Assembly (NCBI RefSeq): GCF_035222485.1
Contig: NC_085924.1
Location: 2,046,001-2,110,000, forward strand
Source of the DNA: Podospora pseudoanserina
Lineage: Eukaryota; Ascomycota; Sordariomycetes; Sordariales; Podosporaceae
DNA: 64,000 bases
Reading direction: 5' to 3'
The notes under the pieces: generated by a model
Database searches by the model: none
What the model was told of the DNA's origin: nothing
Seen by the model: only the letters and a program-made list of their open reading frames with translations
Program-made: the position numbers and the translations under genes
Part shown: in pieces, positions 57,033 to 64,000 of the stretch
How positions within the stretch are numbered: the stretch's first letter is position 1
Layout: each line of letters starts with the position of its first letter

Positions 57033-57092
57033 ACTGTAAAGGCCCCGCCGTTGGCCTTTCTCCTAATTGGAAGTATATCAGAGCCTTACAGT
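57033..57092. repeat. GC patch with nested inverted repeats
   Basis: The outer pair is ACTGTAA (57,033-57,039) with TTACAGT (57,086-57,092). The inner pair is AAAGGCC (57,038-57,044) with GGCCTTT (57,053-57,059). It is the only GC-rich spot for several kb and may be a remnant of a small inverted-repeat element. Confidence 0.55.
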
Positions 57093-60000
57093 TATGTATT
57101 GTTTTACATAGCTACCTTTAAACGTAAGCTAAACTTTTCATCGCATATTTCTATTACCCCATTAATTTAATAACTTTTATAGTAATAACTCTATAGGTAA
57201 AACTACAGCCCAATATCCAGGTGTTAAATCATATCGAAGTCCTCCTCTCTCTCTCACTGCATTATTTAGCATTATTTACTACTATTTAGCTTTATTTTTT
57301 AATACTCTCATTTAGAGTTATATTTATATTAGAATTAAAACAGAAATCTACGTATTTATCATCATCATAATTAATACAATAATTCCACAGTGGAATAATT
57401 ATTATATTGAGTCTTTATTATTAAATATATCGAACGTTCCCGTCTTTTATAGATGATCTGTAACTTTGTAAGCCTTTATACGCCTGCTTTTATAATGATT
57501 TTAAAAATTAAAATATTAATTGAAAGAAAATACTAGATGATTACATCATAACACTGGAATAATCATTGGTTCTAAAGCATTTATTTGTAAAGGTAAAATT
57601 TCACTATAGGTAAATAGTATGAAATATCAACAATAAGTATATTATAGGATGTTTAATGTAAACTAATAGTTAACGTAATCAATAGATTCAGTAAATAAAA
57701 AGTCGGTCCTTAAACATATTTAGATACTAATTTCCCATAAAAAAAACTAACTTGTGACCCTAATCCTGACTGATACAAAATGAGTTTTCTAGCGGCTACT
57801 TGTAAAACTTAAAAACCTCTTAATATATTATCTTAATTAAATCAAGTAAAAAAACTGTTATAGTTATGTTTTATTGAGCATTTTAATAATATCAACTAGG
57901 TATCTTCTTACATTTTATTTTATATTAATTGTTTTTTTACTTGTAAGCACTTGATTAATAAAGTCTTTATTAAATAGGCGGCTTTGTAATGGGAAATAAG
58001 ATAAAAAAGGTTCAAGGTTATAGAATACTTATATATTAGTTTCTTTTGAGTAGTTTCGTTATTTTAGATAATTGATTGACTATACTTCTCTTCATGAACT
58101 TTATATCAATGTACTACTATATATCTTTTCTTCCACTTTAACTAAAACGTAAAATCTATTTTAATGTAATTATTCCTAAGATTCTAAACTTTTGCGTAGT
58201 ATCAAGGGACATTTTCAGAATTCTAACGACCCTATATACGTTTTAAAATTATTTTTTCCGTTTATTTATCAACTTAAAAACCATGATATATTAGAATCAG
58301 AAATATGAACTGTGGAAAAGTAAAAGTTAGAAGTATTTTTTACTAATATATACTTACTTGATCATTATTAATAACCAGCTTCTTGAAGGTAAATGTAAAA
58401 TAACTGTTAATTCATGTAGGTTATTTAACTTCTATAATATAATCAAAATTAATCGTATTCATAAGATGGTATATTATTTAATTTACCAAAATCCAATTCT
58501 ATATAAGCAATAGATTTTCTTTAATATTAAACAACCATTAATATCATTGTAGTATTATATCGCTATAATGTGAAATTATGAATATATTATATTATCTAAT
58601 TTCCTTGTGTTGTGAAAAGATTTCTTTTATATCATTCTTATAAAAATTAATAATATTACCATTCAAGTCTATTTTCGTGCCTTGTTGGTAACATCAACTT
58701 TACTATTCTAATAATAAATCAAGCTACTATTCTCCCATTTACTTTTTCTTTGTTTTAATGTTTTTTTGGCAATACTTACTCGGTAGTTATTGATAACCTG
58801 CCTTCAAAAGGCTGGGATAAATACAATTTTCAAATCATAAAGGTTGTTTAGCTTTCATAATATAGTCAAAATCAAAATAATTCTCAATATAATGTATTAT
58901 TGAATACGCTAGACATCAATCTCATAGCTAGTAATAAGTTCTATTTAATATTTGATAAGTAATGTTACACCGACATCATATACCTTTGATTAGTTTTTGG
59001 TATGTAATTCTTATGAAGGTTTATAATAATACTGTTTGGAGCTATGTTAGTCCGTTACTTTTAATGTCTAATTTACTGCTTTAATAATAAGTAAAGCTGC
59101 TTTTCTCTTTTCTTACGTTAAGCTCCAGCTTTTTTTTAACAAAAAAAGTTTATTTATTGTTATATTATTTTCTGAATAAGTTAAATTTTTTTGGAGTTAT
59201 AGCATAATACAAGGTCTACTTACTTAATATTGAATAAAAATCAGGATAAAAATACTAATAAACCTGTTTTTTGAACTAACTAGTTATTTTTTTTTAATTG
59301 ATTGTTTTCAATGCTATAGTAAGCGACAGTCTTGATGAACTACTTACTTCTCCTACTATAAAGACTTTCCACTAGCTTTTCTATTTAATTCAATTAATTT
59401 ACTTATTCTATGTATTCATCTCCATTATTTATTACTGTATTCCATATTAGTTTGTATGACTATTATCAAGGTTATTTCAGTTTTTTTCATGTATCTATTA
59501 TACTTTATACTTCGAATGATAGGTAACAAAATTATATCCCTTTTATATATTGGGCTTTGGCTTTTGCTTTAAAATTTATTTTATGCCTGTATAATATATA
59601 TGTTTAAACAATAGTATTTATTACTTTAAAACATTGAAAATGTTAAATTGATATTAATATTTTATTTTGTATTTTATATTGCATAATTTCTATACTTTTC
59701 TTATTCTTTTTAATTTTTTTCAGATTTCTTTTTTATGCTTTTTTTTTCGTTTTTATTTTGTTGTAATTTATCTTAAACCCTTTTCCTCAATTTTTTTATT
59801 TTTGAGTTTAGATAAATGATTTTTTAAAACCAAAAGATTTTAAGATGTCTTCTTCTTTTTTTTATTAACTTTTTGTCTTATAACTATAATAAAATCAATA
59901 TTTATAGGATTAAAATATACTATTCAATATGAAAAATTAAAATCATAATAGAAACAGAGTTAATGAATACTTGATATTGAAATTAATAATAAATAATTCA

Positions 60001-60526
60001 AAATCATTGAAGAGTAAATATTTGATTACTATCTGTAAAAGGCTTCAAGCACCTATTCACTTAAACGTTTTATTATTTTATTCTTGTAAATCTTAATAAT
60101 TTTCTTAATATATATGAAAGTTTATAGTTGAAATAGCACATCGATGGTTTACATGATACTTTTGTTTAGAGTTTAAGAATATAATTGCAGTGCAAATATA
60201 AGTGTATATATTTATATACCGTAAATAAAGCTTAGTTTAGTAATGAGAATATTTAAATTCTTTTTGATTTAAAATCGGTAGATTCATCAGTAGGAGTAGT
60301 TTCGTAAAAGTTTTAAATAATATAATTGAAAATGACTATAAAACGTGTTAATATTGAATCTTTTTCCTATAAAGTATCTATTTATATTCCTAATGTGCTC
60401 GTTTATTATGAAATAATCAATTCATCAATGCCATTAATATACGAAAAGAATAAGTACTCAATCATTTAATACTAATTTTCTTTTAAATCTTTTAACCTCT
60501 AAATTAATTATAATCATGACGCTATA

Positions 60527-60670
60527 CGGTTGCGAGTAGGCGGTTATGAGTAGGATACTGGGTTAAGATTGTGTAAGAATTTTAAAGAAGCGAGAGTAGA
60601 AATAGGGTTATAGCTAATGAAAAAGTAGGAAGAGCATAGGTTGGGTGGGATATAGGCGGAGAAGATAAAG
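60527..60670 (+). repeat. G-rich, C-poor island with a 14-bp tandem pair
   Basis: CGGTTGCGAGTAGG (60,527-60,540) is followed at once by CGGTTATGAGTAGG (60,541-60,554). About 110 bp of G/A-rich sequence with very few C bases follow. No gene is seen. Confidence 0.55.
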
Positions 60671-60889
60671 TAAGCAATTTTTTTTTAAAAAAGAAGTAAG
60701 CTACATATTAACATTTCTTCTTTGTGTATATTTTATGATTATCTGAAATATAAAATTTTAATATCAGCCTCGATTTGTTCAGACTTTAACTTATAAGATA
60801 TTTATTTATAATACCCTACTTATTATGATAAGGAGAACCGGCTTAATTTACATAGTTATAATATACCTATAGTAGAGTCTATAAGGTTA

Positions 60890-61265
60890 TGTCACAGTTA
60901 AGCCAGCAGGCAAGACGAACCGTGTGCGGGGTACGACACCCACAGCTAATCGTTAGTAGAACCAATCAGGATGGGGAGTAAATAGCCTTACCTGTAAGAT
61001 CATTGCCAAAAGCCAATGACCCAGAGCGGGATTTTTGCTAAGAGTTCATAATCCAGGGGACCAATAGGTCTATATATACGGAGGAAGTAGCTAATGTAAA
61101 CAGAAAGCTCCGTAGTAAATAGTATAAGTAATAATCGTTGAAATTTTACCATTATTACTAAGGCAAGCCATTATTGTATATTATTTAGCTATACCGAATC
61201 AGAATTATTCAGAAGTGCCTTCGACTAGTATCCCTTTTGGAGGTTCTGGATAGAGTTTCGTTACA
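60890..61265 (+). mobile_element. Solo LTR, divergent U3, TSD GGTTA
   Basis: 376 bp, TGTCACAG to TTTCGTTACA, flanked by GGTTA on both sides (60,885-60,889 and 61,266-61,270). U3 contains CCAATCAGG but no clear short repeat array. Its distal U3 matches the 11,433 fragment. The core is altered: ggaagtagc replaces ggaactagc. Confidence 0.9.
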
Positions 61266-62855
61266 GGTTATAATTAACCTATAATAATTTCTCTATATTG
61301 ATTACCTAAACAAATTAAACAAATAATAAATAGTTCTAATATTAATTTACCTCCTGAAGTAATAATATTCCCTTTAAAAATATTATAAATAATCAGGTTT
61401 TTATCAATTTATTTCATTAATACTTTCCAAAAACTAAAAGAAACTAATATTACAGTTAGTAAAAAGACTGGTTATATCTTCAAGGTGTTTTTTGATAGAC
61501 TTACCTAAAAAGAAATTACTATTAAACTAAATATAATAAGAAATGAGACTGAAATCATCCCTGCTGAAGTTTTATATAAAATATTCAAGAATAAAATATC
61601 TAAATATAATCATAACCTTTATTACCATATTGTTTTTAATAAACTTATCACTGCTGAAACTCAATAAATTAAATCCCTTACCAAGTACTATAATACTGTT
61701 CATAACTTAATTACTACCTTTACGCTTCAATATACTAATAAAGTTAAAAACCCTGTTATTCTTAAAGAAATTGCCTATTAATATAAATAATAAAAATTAA
61801 TAATTTCTTTTCTTATGTCATATAAAATAAATTTAAGATTGTTAACGTTATTTATAATGAAACACCTGGCCAATATTTTAAGGAATTTATTCAAAATATG
61901 TTTTTTCAATACAAGAAATTGTGGAAATTATATCCAATACGTGAAAGCCTGAGAGGCTTTTATAAATTTAATTTAATCAAAATCAAAAATTAACTAAAGA
62001 AATCAAAGCGCTATTAAAATATGTTACTATAATGACCGACCTATATTTTAAATTTGACCGATATTTATATTTCATCTCTCTTCTTTAATTAAAGGATTGC
62101 CCCACATTTTTTACTTTAAAAAAACACACTTAATAACGTTTTGATTAGTAAAACTAATGCTATAAAAAAGGTTGAACAATATTTAATCTATTAAATTCTG
62201 CAGTTTGTATAAATAAAAAAAACTATAGAAACTCACTCTCCTCAGAGTCTAATATTATACTACGTATAATAAAATAACTATTAACTTCTTTACTGATAGA
62301 CCCAGCTAACAAGGTCTCTATAGGTAGATGGCTTTTTCATGAGGGTTAAAGTAAACAAGTTTAGGATCATGATATTTATTTATATATTTCAATGTTTTTA
62401 TTATTTTTAAATATAGGTTTTTTGACTAATCTCATAATATTCCAGCATTATATTTTCTTTTAAACTTTACTTTAAAAATATAAATATCATTTAAAGAATT
62501 AATATATCAATATATTTATAATCTTAAAAAGCTTGGCTAGCTAGCTAGATGCTTATAGGTAGAGACTTTATTGTATATAATTATTAATTATTTTTAACTA
62601 AATACAGCTATTTTATTAAGTTTTCAAATAAAATCTAATCATAATAGTAGTTAAGTATAAGTTTACTATAAAGTGTTTTATCAAAAATATGAAAAGCTAT
62701 CATCAGATATATAGAGGGTTTATTACTCTTATTTTATTATATACTACTATCAAATCCTATAGCCTATAATATCTAATTAAAAACCAAAAGCATTATATAA
62801 ACTAATTTTACTATACTGTCAGTACTGTAAATGCCTATAGTAATAGTGTTTTTAG
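61266..62855. other. AT-rich DNA with an unidentified decayed repeat
   Basis: Part of the + strand (about 61,540-61,760) reads for some distance with few stops and a protein-like mix, which suggests an old coding repeat, but I cannot name the family. The stretch near 62,298-62,330 resembles 12,490-12,530. A GCTAGCTAGCTAG run is at about 62,534. Confidence 0.4.
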
Positions 62856-63235
62856 TGTGGCGAAGCTCTATCTAGAACCTCTGAAAGGGATACTGGTTAA
62901 AGGCACTTCTGAATAATCCTCGTTTGGTATAGCTAAACAATGTATAATAAATAGCTTATCTAAATCACAATAGTCTTAGATACTAACGAATGTAACTTAT
63001 ATTGCATACTACGGAACTATCTATCTACACTAGCTAGTTCCTCCGTATATATAGACCTTAAGACCGTACACCGTTAACTTATAGACGGCCCTCGGTCCAC
63101 TCTTGATTGGCCGATACTGGACCGCAGACCATGAGCCCCGCCGCGGTTCCCAGTCTCTATTTTATTAGTCCGTTCCGTCTATGTGGACCGTGAGCTCCGC
63201 TCGATCGCTCGGTCCAGCCTTAATTAATTGGCGTA
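62856..63235 (-). repeat. LTR, U3 type D, partly RIP-mutated
   Basis: It begins TGTGGCGAAGC, runs through agaacctctgaaagggatac and the core tacggaactatct...ttcctccgtatatatag, then a GGACCG-type U3 (63,065-63,215). The distal end is not clear, so the right coordinate is approximate and no target duplication is read. Confidence 0.75.
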
Positions 63236-64000
63236 GCTTTATTATCTACTAAAACCATAATATAATACTTTCTTTTTAAGCTAAAGTCCCTATAGATTAG
63301 TTCTTTTTTTATTATTAATGATATTATAAGTTTCTCCTTTTTATTTTTCTTTACTTTTTATTATATTTAATTATATGTAAAAATATTATTATAGAACTAA
63401 AAAAATAAAAATTCTCGCTTTACGAATCTTTTACTATGATTCTACCGTAATACTATACTTTACCTATTTTTATAATACTTTAAGTACGTACGCCTTAAAA
63501 TTTTATACAACGGGTTTAATCTTTATTTTACTTATAAATAATTTTTTTTCTTATAATATAATTAATCGTTTTATAGTAACCCAAGTAATTAAAGAATAGG
63601 ATAGGCTCGAGTGTAAAAAGTAAAAGCTTAAAAAGTAGTTTTCGTAATTAATTATTAAGTTTATCCGAATAAAATAAATACGTTACTCCCTCCGTATTTA
63701 CGAGAAGCGTCTTTTCGCGCGGTATATTTAGGAGGAGGATATTTAAGTAGCGTAGTTTACCGTTACGGCGCTACCTACTCTTTGGCCGGATATTTTTACC
63801 TGGCTGGACGCCGCCTAAAATATTATTCCTTACGTCCGGGACCTTTTTATAGGCTTTGATTAGCTTTCCTACCTTTCTTTTAATTTTAAGATAGCCGGTC
63901 TTTCCTTTCTAACACTGTAAAGTACCGTTAGTAACATACTTTCTATTTCCTAAATTAATTAAAATATATAATACTAGTTATATCTAAATCACTTGATATT
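63236..64000. other. RIP-like DNA with CpG-rich segment at the window edge
   Basis: From about 63,600 to 63,930 CpG words are frequent (tttcgcgcgg, ggcgctacc, gacgccgcc) within AT-rich DNA, which is typical of a RIP-treated former coding repeat because RIP spares CpG relative to CpA. The minus strand gives the longer open stretches. I cannot identify the family; it continues beyond the window. Confidence 0.5.

Larger units (their letters stand above)
45071..60889. other. AT-rich desert, no gene recognised
   Basis: 15.8 kb with no LTR, Gypsy motif or host gene that I can recognise. Frames above 60 codons at 48,024-48,230, 48,346-48,600, 48,797-49,018, 53,409-53,603 and 56,266-56,472 are built from Ile, Tyr, Asn, Lys, Leu and Phe, as expected by chance in such DNA. 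The interval 45,450-46,640 is slightly less AT-rich and may be an old repeat. Small structures are listed separately: T9A9 at 48,532, a hairpin at 53,702, a palindromic GC patch at 57,033 and a G-rich island at 60,527. Confidence 0.6.
11060..64000. repeat. RIP-affected AT-rich isochore
   Basis: About 53 kb of strongly AT- and TpA-rich DNA. Wherever two copies of a repeat can be compared (for example E1 and E2 pol, or the LTR pairs), most differences are C/T or G/A transitions. Protein motifs survive as runs broken by TAA/TAG, and CpG-containing stretches persist while CpA is lost. This is the classical result of RIP in ascomycetes. No intact host gene is recognised inside. Separate entries list the elements. 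Confidence 0.92.

Overview
The window is a nuclear stretch of a filamentous ascomycete, probably Sordariomycetes-like (lineage inferred, not proven). The signs are short 55-95 bp introns, compact genes, fungal-specific families (RTC5, RCF1) and a repeat compartment showing heavy repeat-induced point mutation (RIP: C-to-T change, mainly at CpA, leaving TpA-rich DNA).

Positions 1 to about 11,050 are an ordinary gene-rich block. In order: a possible 3' end of a + strand gene at the left edge; an ER-retained FKBP2-type prolyl isomerase (-, four exons, ends HNEL); a Ser/His/Tyr-rich 124-residue protein (+); a 121-residue protein with two RPEL motifs (-, three exons); the TLDc protein RTC5 (+, with a rare GC-AG intron); the mitochondrial respiratory supercomplex factor RCF1 (-); and threonine dehydratase ILV1 (+). 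Three gene pairs are divergent and share promoters (FKBP2/Ser-rich, RPEL/RTC5, RCF1/ILV1). RTC5 and RCF1 converge. The genes do not form one pathway; they are housekeeping neighbours.

About 100 bp after the ILV1 stop the sequence switches abruptly to an AT-rich isochore that fills the remaining 53 kb. I see no intact host gene there. It holds one dominant family of chromodomain Ty3/Gypsy-like retrotransposons in several states. E1 (14,875-23,436, +) runs LTR to LTR and carries an internal inversion of about 1.5 kb. E4 (23,437-29,470, -) and E2 (30,017-35,863, +) lie head to head. E3 (about 41,344-45,070, +) is truncated. Solo LTRs of the same family occur in both orientations, four of them with perfect 5-bp target duplications. 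These LTRs share one promoter and R/U5 core but carry at least five different U3 repeat types.

Three insertions are much less RIP-mutated than their surroundings, so they are probably younger: a 632-bp solo LTR of an unrelated family (16,351-16,982, TSD GGTAT), a 361-bp LTR-like insertion (22,302-22,662), and a 1,862-bp Fot1/Pogo DNA transposon (35,864-37,725, perfect 44-bp TIRs, TA duplication). The Pogo transposase frame is broken only by six nonsense codons, each explainable by C-to-T change at a Gln codon. From 45,071 to 60,889 there is an AT-rich desert where I recognise no gene, only small palindromes and G-rich islands.

I found no CRISPR array, tRNA, rRNA or biosynthetic cluster. The most interesting features are the modular U3 regions of the LTR family, the clean internal inversion in E1, and the lightly mutated Pogo element with a C-terminal zinc knuckle.
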